A stretch of DNA of 64,000 nucleotides from positions 5,195,965 through 5,259,964 of the forward strand of contig CM019214.1 of NCBI GenBank assembly GCA_009741485.1, written 5' to 3'. The stretch is from Malurus cyaneus samueli. Its lineage: Eukaryota > Chordata > Aves > Passeriformes > Maluridae. Of the stretch, positions 1 through 17,000 are shown in pieces. The position numbers and the translations under genes were made by a program. Position 1 is the stretch's first letter, and every line of letters starts with the position of its first letter. The notes below the pieces were generated by a model. The model searched no databases. It had not been told where the DNA came from and saw only the letters and a list, made by a program, of their open reading frames with translations.

Positions 1-4812
<4,812 letters not shown>

Positions 4813-4851
4813 TCCTGTTACTCTGATCAACTTCTGGCCAGTAGATTCTGC
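4813..4851 (+). CDS. DMD: Dystrophin exon 71 (39-bp microexon)
   Basis: This very short exon encodes PVTLINFWPVDSA when joined to its neighbours, identical to my recollection of mammalian dystrophin. It has an AG acceptor at 4811-4812 and a GTGAGT donor at 4852. It starts and ends in phase 2, so skipping it removes 13 residues without changing the frame. Exon 71 is a known alternative exon in vertebrate dystrophin transcripts (notably brain and Dp71) and is mis-spliced in myotonic dystrophy. A CTG-rich tract begins 21 bases after its last base; see the separate entry. Confidence 0.96.
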
Positions 4852-4872
4852 GTGAGTACTTTTGCTGAAGTG

Positions 4873-4896
4873 TGCTGCTGCTGCTACTGCTGCTGC
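4873..4896 (+). promoter_or_regulatory. Candidate MBNL-binding CTG tract downstream of exon 71
   Basis: Four CTG-type triplets, an interruption reading CTA, and three more triplets lie 21 bases beyond exon 71. In RNA this gives a run of UGCU (YGCY) motifs, the preferred site of Muscleblind-like proteins. MBNL binding downstream of an alternative exon usually favours its inclusion. Loss of MBNL activity in myotonic dystrophy changes exon 71 use in mammals. The position and motif are seen directly; the function is inferred. Confidence 0.5.
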
Positions 4897-7800
4897 GCTC
4901 CCTCACTTTTTCTTTTTGTTTGTTTCTTTGTTTAGTTTTACATGAGATCATTTCCTTCTTTCTTTATGATTATTTCCTTTGATGCACTCACTGAAGGAAT
5001 GTTTTGATCCCAAATAAGTAGAATGAGACAAATCCTGGAAATTCCAGCAGACATGGATTTTGTACTGTGTACTCTTTCTGGAGTATATATTTTTCATGGA
5101 ATTAACAGGGGTTTCCTGCAGACCTACTAATGCTTATCAAAGTTTGTCATTTAAAAATCTGTGTTTCTGAATAAGTGTCAATCCCTCTGAATGTATACTA
5201 AATGCTTTTTGAAAGATAGAGATTGAACTTGATATGGAGTTAATTCAGTTTCAGGAATGACAGTTTTGCAGATAAAGCTATAATTTGGTTTTATGTGCAA
5301 CCCTGCACACTTGAGTGCCCCAGTTAATCCAGAGCTCACTGGGTATTTATTTCATTACGGTCTTTTAGATACATTCAGGTTTGCAAAGGCAAGTTGAAAT
5401 GGGGAAATGTTTACTGTATTTTTTCAGAAGTTAAAAAGCAGGGCTTTTCAGCTGTGAAACGGATTTTCATTCTTGCACCACTCCAACACATGCATTGTCT
5501 AAGTATTGTGGTAATAGTCTCAGCATAAACTAAAGATAGATACATGTTTGCCATTGGGGCATTTGCTACTTCTAGTGTTTCACAGATGCTTCTAGAATAA
5601 CGTTAAATAAGGAATAATTTTAACTTACATATTGATAACTAACGAGAACTTAATAAATAGATTTTTTTTGTATATTTCTACATGGTGAAATGTATATAGC
5701 TTGCACCTCCATTGAATCTTTTGTAGAATAAACAAGAGTGAAATGTATACATTGGAATATTGATTTATAATTTTCACTGGGAGCACAAACCATTGGGAAG
5801 CCAAGAGAAGTGCTCTACCTAGGAGATTTAAGCAACCAAGAAGCACATCTAACACTGCAAACCTCATATGGTTGAGAATTCACCCACAAGAGGGCCAGAA
5901 GTTTGGAGCCAGACTGAAATAAGGGGCTTTGAGCTTTATAAATGCAACTATGGATATAGATTTCTTATACTTCAGAGCAATTGCAAAGTAAAAGTAAAAT
6001 TCAGAAAAGCTTGGATCATATGGAATGCCATTGCTACATCTGACATAACATGACATTAAGCTGTCATAACATGGTTAATTCTAGTTACTTACAGTGATAA
6101 CATTGTGGTGTGCCTACACCAATAGCTTCACACCAAAGGTTTGCTCTTGTATGCTACAGGGAGTTTAATAATGTAATACTTCAGAAAACTTGAGAAATAC
6201 CGAGGAGCAGGATTTGTACAGAGAGGTTGCACTTTTTGTCAGACTAACTCAGGTGTCTTCTGGAGCACAATCCTTTCATCTGGTCTGACAAGGAAGCAGA
6301 AAAATAAGAAATTAATAGAAATGCCCTTCATTTTGTTCTGCTAACTTTATTTCTTTCCTTCATGGTATAGCATTTGACCTGCAATTCACGTTACTGAATA
6401 ACACGGGTTTAAAGCTTTTCTCAGTTACAGGGTGATTCCAGCTTCAGCAGACAAACCAGTTGTTGTAAAAGTTTCCCATGATTTCTACACTCATACCTTT
6501 TTCTGGTGCTGTCATGCCAGTTTTTGGGTTATCCTTGAAGTGCCTCAGAAGAGCATCACCTGGCAGCACTCTGCAATGCTGTTGCTATTTTGACACTAAT
6601 ATGTTGTGTACATGGACTTGTTTATAAATAGACAGTTTGTTTTGCTGGAAGTTAATGGTTCTGACTGCTTATTATCCAGTATTTTGCCCAGATACTCTGC
6701 TTGTCAGGCATTAAAGGGACAGTTCACAAGTCTTACAAAGCTGTGAGAATTTGTGTCTTTTTACTTGAACTGTGATGATACAAATACAATTTACTTGATT
6801 CTACAGTAAAATGATGAACAAAGGAAAGTACCCCTGTCCTGCCAGCCACATCTCCAGGGCTGCAGGGAATTGCAGGAAGGTGCTGTTTGCCACTTGGTCA
6901 CCATTTGACTAGAATTCTCAGGGTGCTCTTACAGCCCCCAGCCTGTGCAAGGCAGCTCTGGAGCCCTTGTGAAATGGATGGTTATCTTGGCTAAATATTG
7001 GCTGTGTCACTCAGCCTTCTTGCTGGCTATTTGAGCTGATTAGGTGTGCTGGGTATGTGTGCTCAGAAAGGAAGGACTGTGAGCTCTAGCTCACAGATGG
7101 TCACTAAGAGTGTGTAAAATGCAGCACAGTCATTCTCAAGTTTGTTCAGAGACTGCCAAAAGTACCTCTGAGCAGCTGAGTTCAACACAAAGTAGTGCTT
7201 CTCTAGTAGGTTTGCTTTCTAATGCAAACTTTTAAAAATCTGTTTGAGGAATATCTCCATTGCAGTATGTTCTGAAGGATAGACAAACCTGGAATTGTAG
7301 CCTCACTCCCTGCTTGCAAGGGAGAATCAGCTTCAGTAAGTTACACAATACGGTTGTCTTTTAAAAATATATATTTGTATATTTTACACAGCTTAGTCAC
7401 TTTTGGAGTGGAAATACAGTTTCAAGGCAGCAAGGATTGTTCATGGCAAGGATGTGTTCATGCAGTTAGGCTTGATTTTTGTCATGCACTACTGCAAAAA
7501 GAGACACCTCTTCATTGCCCATTAGGTCCCAACCAAGTGTTGTCCCTTCTTTTGTGCTGGTACAAATACATGGGCAGTGCCAGGGTGAGAGGCATTGAGT
7601 GAATGATCCAGCTCAAAATTAAAACCACTTTTTAACACCTATTTCCTAGTCTGTGAAGAGTATTAGCATCAACATTTGTGTGTGTGTTGAAAACAAAACC
7701 TCTTCATGCATTTATGGTACCAATTAAGACCAGTTTAATCTCTGATGTATGACAAAAAATAGTAAAATGAGGGTAACTTGCATTTATCAGAAAACCATAA

Positions 7801-8241
7801 TTATCTTGCTCTGTGATCCACTGCTCTAAAGAAATTGTATCCTTTTCCCCTCCCTTCCCTGCACTGTACACGTTCTTACACAAAGTAGGATATCAAGTCT
7901 CAGAGAAGCAGTTGCCCATCCACTGTATCTCTGCTGCACTGAGGAACTCTGTGAGCTGAGTATTTATCCTCCAGTGCGCTCTGGCAATGCTTGAACATGT
8001 GATCAGTAAAAGTAGAGGCCAAAGCTCATTTCAGACAAAATAAAGATTTGTTATACTTGGCCTGTAATGTCTTAAAGACAAAAAACTTTGCTGTTCTGTG
8101 TGAAGAGAGATGTAAATGGTGATTAATTCTGTGTATCGAGCATACAGCTCTATGAATTCAGAAGGACCCTAATCTAGAGCCCTTTGGAGGCTGATTAGAA
8201 ACCTGGAAGCTGACAAGTCTGGTAAATTTACAGCAGGATTG

Positions 8242-8814
8242 TCAAACTCCTAACATGGGAGTGTTACAAACCAGAAGATTATTACAGTTTGGTTTATAAT
8301 TAGCAAATACAAAATCTGCCTGCTTGTGCAACGCAGTGCAATCACCTTTGGCAGTCCCAACCTGATCTACAGTATCCAACAATTTAAAATGGGGAGAAAC
8401 TCCTTCTTCAGGCAGTTCTAGAATGAGAATTGGCAGAGATGGAATAAAGGGCAGTTGAAATTCAGCAAAAATATGAAATTGCCATACAATTTGGGAAGGT
8501 GCATCACCTTTTGTTAGTGTGGCACTTCCCAATACACATAGATTGGCTAAATCCCACATGGCAGCTAAGGGTGCTTTCTGAAGTACACAGGCAAAGTACA
8601 AATTATTGTTGATGTTTTCCAGAGGTGAGGCTGTAAGAAACAATGCTCTTAATTGATTAGAAAAGTTCCATGAATTGTTTTCATCAACAAAAAAAACTGA
8701 AAAGGACCTCATGCCATCTGTCAGGCAGAAAACCCAACATAATTGACTGTGTTCCCCTATATAACACACTGGTCTACAGCTGAGATTGCACCTCTTGAAA
8801 GACACTAGGCAAAA
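8242..8814 (-). other. Antisense open frame, unknown (not a confirmed gene)
   Basis: A reading frame of about 190 codons is open on the minus strand inside intron 71. Its stop is at 8242-8244, and an in-frame TGA bounds it upstream near 8812-8814. It has no ATG near its start: the first internal Met is about 30 codons in, so it is not a conventional complete gene. The translation has scattered cysteines near its start and no domain I recognise. In a window this size an open frame of this length can arise by chance. A decayed insertion, such as an old retroviral fragment, is possible but I see no LTRs or diagnostic motif. Confidence 0.2.
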
Positions 8815-9340
8815 TCATCAGTGTCTGCAGTGTGTCATTAAAGGCTCGTTTCAGACATTTTATGCTTCTTGTATTTATTTCTAGCTGCTTGTGGAATAAT
8901 CCTTAAAGGCTCTTTTAAGTGGGATGTGCTGGAAGCAGGCACTGGAGCAGGGTGGGAGGCAGAGGAGAGGTTCCCAGCAGGACTTTGGCAGCCGATGCAG
9001 GGCTGCATGTGAAGCAGAAATGCCAGTGAAGGAGGCAGGTTTGAAGGGAAAACCAGGGTGAAAAATCTTTTATAAACTCTTGGAAAAAGGCTTCTTCAGG
9101 AATTGGTGTGAAGAAAAGTCGTGGCAGCAGACGGATTGCAAATGGTCAGAATCCCCAGCGTGGCACCACAAAACTTTGCACCGATGCCTCGAGGAGGCAC
9201 ACAACACCTGGAGTTCTAACATGCTTTTTATCAAACGTGGCATATCAAGCATAGAGATGTGAGGGTAAAGGCATAGCTAAGTGTCTTTTTACTTTTAAAG
9301 GGGTATTGTTTGTGATTAATCAGTGTTTTCTGCCTTATAG

Positions 9341-9406
9341 GCCTGCCTCGTCCCCTCAGCTCTCACACGATGATACTCATTCACGCATTGAACATTATGC
9401 TAGCAG
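9341..9406 (+). CDS. DMD: Dystrophin exon 72
   Basis: This 66-bp exon encodes PASSPQLSHDDTHSRIEHYA followed by SR, matching dystrophin. It has a TTATAG acceptor and a GTATGA donor, and starts and ends in phase 2, so it can be skipped in frame. It belongs to the block of exons 71-74 that is alternatively spliced in brain and in the short isoform Dp71. The encoded serine- and histidine-rich linker connects the cysteine-rich region to the syntrophin-binding segment. Confidence 0.97.
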
Positions 9407-9683
9407 GTATGAGACCAGCTGGGTGTTAGGCACATCTTTCTCTTAAAATTACTTTGAAAAGGAAAAACCGAGGGCTAGAGGCTCCCTGAGCACTTCTTAA
9501 GGAAACATAAAATTTGGGGTTTTGCTGTCCAGGCTTTGGGATGCAAGGGCATCATCTGTGGTTCCTGTTAACCAGCCTGTCCTAATTTGCATGCCAGAGC
9601 ACCTGTATGGTCAGAATTGCCATTTAGGTCCCATGGGGTCCTTGTTAAGCTGTACACTCAGTTACTGAGATTTTAACAGGACC

Positions 9684-9953
9684 TGTAGTGATAGGACAAG
9701 AGTTAATGTTTTAAACTAGAAGAGGGCAGATTCAAACTAGATGAAGGAATTTTTGCAATGAGGGTGTTGAAGCACTGGGAGCAGATTGCCCAGAGAAGTG
9801 GTGAATGCCCCATCCCTGAAAATGCTTAAGGTCAGACTGGATGGGGCTCTGAGCCACCTGGTCTAGTTGAAGATGTCCCTGCTTAGTGCAGGGGTGTTGG
9901 ACTGGAGACCTTTTTATAAAGTCCCTGCCGACCCAAACTGTTCTATGATTCTG
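9684..9953 (+). mobile_element. CR1 LINE 3' fragment, sense orientation
   Basis: The sequence follows the CR1 3' end. It has a segment resembling AGTGATAGGACAAGAG, then a GCACTGGGAGCAGATTGCCC-like motif, then GATGCCCCATCCCTG-like and GGGGTGTTGGACTGGAGACC-like motifs, ending in TTCTATGATTCTG. CR1 elements are the dominant LINEs of birds and are usually 5'-truncated like this. No reverse transcriptase domain remains. The identification is by recognised consensus motifs; the subfamily is not assigned. Confidence 0.9.
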
Positions 9954-10453
9954 CATAGGATTTTGATTTTGATATGGACCATGGTGTAATAGTCCAAATG
10001 AGAAGAGCAGAAACCTCCAAACTGTTATATGAGTCTCAGGTGTCATTATAATGTCAATTCACCTCATGAAATGCCACAAACAGGATTTTTGCTTGATTTG
10101 GAGGATTCCAATAGTGGTATATCACTGCTTTAGTTCGATTCTCTGCTTTCATACTGCTCTAAAGAATCAAAAAGTGGGTTGATTGCAAATACAAAAATGT
10201 TTTTCCACCAAGCAAATTTTCAGGGTTGAGGTTGTGAAAAATAATTATTCTGGCCTCTTTGTCTCCTCCAATATCACTTGATCAGGTGAGGTGTTTCTGA
10301 ATTATGCAGGACATTTTGGAGGGGCTGAGTGTGAGAACTAATGAGAAATGACTGATCGTTGCAGTTTTCATGATGACATTGCCAGGTACAAAGCAATTTG
10401 TGTAATCCCCTGGCATCTTAAGGCTTTTCTTTGATTTTGGAATTAATTAATCA

Positions 10454-10576
10454 AGAGAAGTTGGAATCTAACCTCAGAGAAGTTGGAATCTAACCTCAGA
10501 GAAAGGGTTGGAAACCTAGAAGTGAGTTTAGCCAGGCTATTGTAACAATCAATGCCAGGCCATTGTAGCAATCAAT
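10454..10576. repeat. Two adjacent short tandem duplications in intron 72
   Basis: A 22-bp unit beginning AGAGAAGTTGGAATCTAACC is repeated exactly twice from 10454. After a short spacer, a different unit of about 23 bp (GCCAGGCTATTGTAACAATC and its variant) is repeated with a few mismatches at about 10530-10576. The two duplications are unrelated in sequence but lie within 125 bp of each other, about 175 bp before exon 73. Confidence 0.85.
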
Positions 10577-10750
10577 CTTTGGCAATAGCTTATTGCAAAA
10601 CCTTTTGGTAATCAACAGTGAGTGTAAATTAATTTGAATTTCAAATTCATCAAAAACATCACGCTCCTTAATTCTTTCCAGAATGTTAGAACAAACAAAG
10701 ATTCTGAAAAACATAATTGGTTTTAATGAGTCTTGTTTATTTTTCCACAG

Positions 10751-10816
10751 GCTAGCAGAAATGGAGAACACCAATGGTTCTTACCTAAATGACAGTATTT
10801 CACCTAATGAGAGCAT
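10751..10816 (+). CDS. DMD: Dystrophin exon 73 (start of syntrophin-binding region)
   Basis: This 66-bp exon encodes LAEMENTNGSYLNDSISPNE and then S. It has a CCACAG acceptor and a GTAAGT donor at 10817, with phase 2 at both ends. The last residues begin the segment that binds the PH2-SU region of syntrophins, a site continued in exon 74. From memory the human protein reads MENSNGSY, so Ser-to-Thr is the only change I note. Skipping is in frame and is known in brain and Dp71 transcripts. Confidence 0.97.
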
Positions 10817-13800
10817 GTAAGTAGGCTGTTTTCGTGGGTTTGACATGTATTTTCTAAGGGACAGATAATAACTAGTAACAAAATTTTATAGTGCTGAATT
10901 TGCGTGGCCATGTGCCTCATCTGGTTCAATTTAATGATGTACTCCTGTCCCTTCAATTTGTATCATCTTATTGCCTGGATTTATGGGTTATGGCTTGATA
11001 CCAAATCTATACAACAAATGATTGATGCCTTCAGAATTAAAACTACCAATTTCTTTCCAAAAATTACTGATTTATTCAGCAAATAATTCTATATTCAAAA
11101 AAAAAATGGTTGTCATCTGATGAGTTTTAAGGACAAAGATGCCAAAAAATGCTTCTGTCTATATTGCAAGCTTAGTCATGGTTAAATTGCTGTAACTAGA
11201 AAATGTTGGTGTGGGCAGTGTAATTCAAAACGTGAGTGAGAAAGTAGAAATCTTTGGTCTACAAATACCTGAAATTCATTGCAAGTGTAAGCCAGGAGGG
11301 ACTGATCATCACCATTAAATACTAGCAGTAGCAAACTGTAAGTTGGACAGATCACTAACAAGCATTCATTGTATTACTTTAAATGTAAGGTTACAAATAA
11401 AAGTTTTGATTTTCAAGAAGTAGTTAAATCTTAATTTCACACTGAGACCCTTTTGTGGCTCTCCTCTGATGATAATCTGTTTATTTCTCTGAATGAAAGG
11501 ACATAGAACTAGGAAACTAACTGTGAGTAATAGTTCTGAAGAAATATTACAGCACAGAAGCAGTTACATTGTGGGTGTGTTTGAAAATCTGATCTTGGTT
11601 CATTAAATGTGTAGGAGAAGCCATAGCATGGATTCTAATTCAATCAGATGTGAAAACCCTCTTCTCTAAAGAAGCAGCTTCTCTAAAAGTGTTTTTATCT
11701 ATGCTGCATGATGTCATCCTTACCACAGTTTAAAGGGGTGGATTTTTTGAAAATTCAAGCAGAATCTAAATTTGTAGCATTCCTTTAAAACACAGAACTC
11801 TGTCCAGTTTTCATTCAGGTAAATTGAGATTCCAAATCATTAGCATTTAATGAGGTTGATTCTGAGCCTGTGAATGTTCTTGCAAAATGATAAAGCTCTT
11901 TGTTTGTTTCAAAATAGTTTCTCTTTTAACTTGGTAGGATTGTTGCCTGCCAGCTTTGAAAGCTCTACCTCCATGGTAGAGCCAAATACATCATTTCAAT
12001 ATATTGGCTCAAAAAGGAGAAAGTTAAAATACCCTCAAAACTAATATATATGCAATGTCATTATAGTTTCATGCAGTTAATGAAAACTTGTTTCCAAGTT
12101 ATATGTCAATTTTGTATTTTTATGGATAGTACTAATGCTATAATAGATGGAATTTTTTGTCCCACTGAAATATTTCAGTGTCCTTGTCACACAAATCATG
12201 CATACACAGTATCTCTTATATTACACTCTGGTCTTACTGTTCAGTTCATTCTTTGATTAATTAGAAGCTGTACTGGCATGATTCAGTTCATAAGTTAATC
12301 AATGATGATCCAGTTTGCAACTCAGTTTGTACTATTAAAATTAGAATAGATCTGTGCATTTTGCATTTTGGAAGAAATATTATCCAGATAGATACAGATG
12401 GCAGCAAAATCGAGGCTTACCATGAATGCATGACTGTTATGACTTCAGTTTTGTTTGTCAGATTATGTTTATTTGTTATTCTTGTAAGATTTGGATTATT
12501 GGGCTAATCAGTTCAGGTAGAGTGATAGAAGGAAGCAAGGAGGGAGGGAAATAAAAACACAGCATATATTTATATATATATATATAATAAATTTTTCAAT
12601 GTGTCGTGTCACTGCATGATGTATAAAATATCTGTGCAGGGTGAAAATCACATAAAAATAGTATGCTTGTAAAGTGACATTTTTCTGCAATAGTTATGTC
12701 ATTTGTTCACTGTTAATTCACTTATGATCCGTAAGAATATTTATAAATGCAAAGCAGTGGTTTGAAGGAAATCACAGTTGAAGTGCTTCATGAAAAGTAT
12801 AAATTTAGGAACTGGCAAGCCTTTCCTTTTGTGAAAAATTAATACTTCTCTTTTATGAACTAATGTTAATGTGCTCTACATTGCTTTGGCACTCCTGCAG
12901 TCATAAAATGGCATCATTAACATTTTCAGGAACAAAATGAAAACAAGGAAAATTATAATTTTTGAACAATAACAGCTGTTCAAAATGCCTGTTAAATTCT
13001 GTTTTAGAAATACAACAGAGAAAAAAAACCTAGACTGAATTACGTTGTTACACGAGATCTCCACCGCAGTGTCATTTTTAATGACCCAGTCTCATGGTGT
13101 GAAGGGAATCCTTTCATGGCTTCTCAGTTACTGCTGTTCTAAGTTGCATTTGGGGCTTGGATGCATCTCCTTAGCACCTAAACCACACCTAAAACAATCC
13201 ATGTAGTTCTGGGAAGTGATCAGGGTCTTCAGAATTATGTTTCTCTTTCTCTTCCAGAGATATTTCAGTTTCAGATACCAGACAGCTTCAGGGGCAATAG
13301 AAATAAAGAAAGAGATCATATGTATTAAACAATATATTTGTATTCTGACTGTGTACATCACTTCTAAATTGAAAAAAAAAATAGAACAAACACCTGAGTG
13401 AAAAATAACATATTTTCATTATATTAGTTCAAGGGTTTTGTTGTTTACCTCATTTAAAATTTTATAGAGGAAAAAAATATAAATAAGGCACATTCTTATT
13501 ATATAAGAAGAATTTGTAGGTTACAAAAATAAATGCATTGCCCTTGCCTGATTGACCCTTCCACAATGCAGATCAGGCATCAGAAGATTGCTTTTTTCCC
13601 CAAGAAAATTCCTAATTAAAATTTGTCAGAAGGGGAAAGCTGAGGCTGTCAGCTGTTGCAAAACTTGGCTTTAAGTACCTGAGAAGCAGAGGAGGGAAGT
13701 GGTCTCTGCAGAGAAGGAAAATTACCAGAGACTCAGTGGAACAGGTCAGCAGATTTTGCTTCAAGGTGCATTGCTCTGCTGTTGGTTACAAAGAGTTCAG

Positions 13801-13911
13801 CAAATCTCTTTGTGAGAAATGAGAGACTGGGAGTGAATCATCTCCTCATGTTCACTGTGAAGTTAAAAAGAAGGAAGGGAACAGCCTGTTTTATCCTCCC
13901 CTGTTTTCCAG
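10817..13911 (+). other. DMD: DMD intron 73
   Basis: This 3095-bp, strongly AT-rich intron has a GTAAGT donor and a TTTCCAG acceptor. It contains an (AT)-type microsatellite at 12564-12592 and A-rich runs, but no recognisable mobile element or gene. Confidence 0.9.
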
Positions 13912-14070
13912 TGATGATGAACACTTGTTAATCCAGCACTACTGCCAAAGTCTGAACCAGGAGTCCCCCCTGAGCCAGCCCAGAAGCCCTGCCCAGATCC
14001 TGATTTCTCTGGAGAGTGAGGAAAGAGGGGAACTGGAGAGAATCCTCGCAGACCTGGAGGAGGAAAACAG
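13912..14070 (+). CDS. DMD: Dystrophin exon 74 (syntrophin site and first coiled coil)
   Basis: This 159-bp exon encodes [20 protein letters not shown], then the [20 protein letters not shown] segment and the [13 protein letters not shown] helix. The first part completes the principal syntrophin-binding site. The ILISLESEE...LEEENR part is the start of the leucine-zipper-like coiled coil that pairs with dystrobrevin. It begins and ends in phase 2, so it too can be skipped in frame. The donor is GTGGGT at 14071. The Asp-to-Glu in NQESP relative to my recollection of human NQDSP is conservative. Confidence 0.97.
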
Positions 14071-17000
14071 GTGGGTTACACCAGCAGCTGCTGAATTTGA
14101 AGTAAAAAGTCTGAAAAATAACTATACTGTACAGTTCGATGGAATTCAGTTTGGTAGCATTTTTAGGGATAAAATGCTGCATTATTTTAGGGATAAAGCT
14201 GCATTTTCTTCTGAAAAATAAGTAATTTCATAGTGGGCAAAAGTTGTGTCCCCTTTTCTTTCTCTTTGTTTGGTAATGCTTCTAGCCATTTCTGTAGTCT
14301 TTCAGTACAAAGTATCATTTACCACTTCTAATTTCAAATTTAATTGATGTTATCTTCATTAATCACCATTAAAAAAAAAAAAAAAAAACCTGATTAGATA
14401 CTTGAGGCATCTCCTGCAGTCTTCTTTACACAGCACTCTGGAATCATATGCCATCAGCACAAAAACCAGGAGATCTTGACACTGGAAGATTTGTAATTGC
14501 AACTGTGAACTGCCAAAACCAGACTGTAAGATATGAATTACTTTTCTGTCAAAAATACATGGTTTTGTTTGTCTTCTACTATCTTCAGCTTTTATAGTAC
14601 AGTCTATTGGCATCTTCATGCTCTTTTTTTCTTGCTTCTGTAAGAGCTAAATATTTCTGCTTACATTGAGGGTTTAATGCACTAATCATTTACCTTAGGC
14701 ATGTCAAGGAAATAATGCAAGAGTTGGCAGTGTCATAGATCTTCTCTCCATGTGTAAGTCTTCTTTGGATGGTGCTAATCAATTACAGGGGCTCCATCAC
14801 AGACTTCTTTTATCAGGAGGATTTTGGATAATGCAGAAGATTGTGGGCATCGAGAATGAGGAAAATGCTTCACACGGAAAGCTGTAGTAAACAAAGCTCT
14901 TGCTCACTGAACAGCACGGAGAGTCTGTTTGAAACAAACCACAAACTTTCTACTACATAGTACATAAAGCTCAGGTACTTTCCAAAGTGGAGAAAAATCA
15001 GTATTTTGAAACAAGGCATCATGCTTTGCATGTTCAGGACTGTAGCTAAAAAATATCCAGTAACTAATACAGATAAGATAGCTTAATTTTCAGGAGATGG
15101 GTTTTATTTTTTTATGTAGTGAGTCATGGAAGAAGAAAAAAATCATAATGCTTTTCTCTCTGAATATGAAATAAACAGCCTAACAGAAAAAGGGGTGGCT
15201 TTTAAAGCAGACTAGTTTTAGATTAGAAAGGTAGTGTATGAAAACTAGTATAATATGGAGCTAGATAGCTAAATAATCTAAAAAGCCCTTTGAGAGTTTA
15301 TGCCTTAAATTTCTGCATGGACTTTATTTAATTTAGCAGTTACTGATGAGGGATGGTAAAAAATCTCCGGCATAAATTACACCTTAAAAATATGTGTTTT
15401 GAAGTTTGCCAGTCCTGGATTAAACTGGAGCTGTAGACTGTAAGCTTGTTTTTCTCATTGCTACTACTGGAGGCACAGTTATGGATGGGATACCACCAGA
15501 GGCAGCCTCACCTTTTTTATGGGTGCTTTAGGTCTCGACACAGCAGGGACAGAGCTCTGTCTCTCAGCATGGAGGTCACACTCCTCTGATTTTCATTGAT
15601 TATGACAAAATCATGACTTTCGTCTCTGCAAACTGCTATAAATAAGTTGCATGTAAAATGTAAGGTAGCTGCTGAAAAGTGAACAAGTTCTTGTCCTGGT
15701 TGCTTGTCATAGCCAGATAACCATGATTTTATGGATGAAGCACTGATTCCTGTTCAGAAAAATAAACTATTCAGACAGGGTCAGTCAAGAGCCATTAATA
15801 TAACTTACCTGCTTCTAAAAGCAGTCTTGTCCCTTTAGATTTCTGTTTCTTAGTCATTCTCCTCTCTCAAGTTTGTGCAAACCCTTTTTGGCTGTTGCCA
15901 AAGGTAATCAGCAACCTGACACCTAATTCCTTGTGTGAACCTGGTTCCAGTGAGTGAACACATCTTCCTAAAATGCTCTCCATGTAAACTTTTGTTACTG
16001 CCTCATGATGAATATGTTCCTTTGTTTCTGGGGGGTATCTCCCTGCCAATGCTGAGCTGGATGTGGTGCACAAGTCGTCCTTTCCTGCCTGTGTTGACAT
16101 AACTCCTGTTTCACACACTTGTGATCACTTCTGATAACTCAGGTCCAGCCCTCTGTGCTGTACCTTGTACTCTTTTTGTACCTTGTTCACTCTTACAGTC
16201 ATAGTGAGGACATGCAGTCACTTTTGCAGCAGCTCCTGGGAAAGCAGCCACAAGTACCAAGAAGAAGCAGTGCTGTGATATTGGGGCACCTCATTGCCAT
16301 TTCTCTTTCTCTTCTGTTCTCCAGTTTTCTGCTTTTCAAAAAAGCCATTTTCTCGTTTGCTTTGTCTCTTTTGATCTGTTTATTGAATTCTGGCCTCCAT
16401 TTGGGTTTCAGCTGCAGTTTCTGGCCTCCAAATGTTTCCATCTTCCATCTTTTCTAAATGAAAAAGACTCTTTGAAATTGTAATTCTGAGGTTTTGCTTT
16501 TGGACAGTTCGAAAAGCTCTGTTGCCTATTTTGAATTCTTCTGAAATTCATTCTCTAAGTTACAAACTAACTTAGCTGTGACATGGTTCTGAGTGGGGTT
16601 TTGTCAGTTCCAAGGACCTCTTGTTAGTTATTCATTATTTATCTTCAAGCATTTTCAGACCTTGGTGCTTCTGTAGCTTGTAACTATGACTTCCTTAAAT
16701 AATGTATGGCTAAGATTTGACTGCTAAATAATTTACATTTGTTAAAATGTGAGCATTTTAGAGAATATTTTCAATGGCTGAAAATGTTTTATTTGAGTTT
16801 TAGGTCTTCAGGCCTATGCTGAGTTTTGCATCGCATGGAATATTGTGATAAGACCGTTTCTGTATTGAACAGACAAAAAGCAATCTTGCTATGGAAAGCA
16901 TTATTACTATATTGCAATATAAATGAAAAAAGCAATTATAAAACCCTCTCAAAAACAATTTCCTCAAGAGTGAATGCATTTCAGAGAGAGAGAAGACAAG

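Larger units (their letters stand above)
4852..9340 (+). other. DMD: DMD intron 71
   Basis: This 4489-bp intron begins GTGAGT and ends TTATAG. Near the donor it holds a CTG-rich tract (4873-4896), and its distal half contains an antisense open frame of about 190 codons (see 8242-8814). The rest is AT-rich unique sequence without identifiable repeats. Confidence 0.9.
9407..10750 (+). other. DMD: DMD intron 72
   Basis: This 1344-bp intron has a GTATGA donor and a TCCACAG acceptor. It contains a sense-oriented CR1 fragment (9684-9953) and two adjacent short tandem duplications (10454-10576). No coding signal is seen. Confidence 0.9.

Noticed and set aside
13925..14221. Exon 74 reading on into intron 74
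   Set aside because: The GTGGGT donor at 14071 and the exact join to exon 75 show that the extension is intronic.
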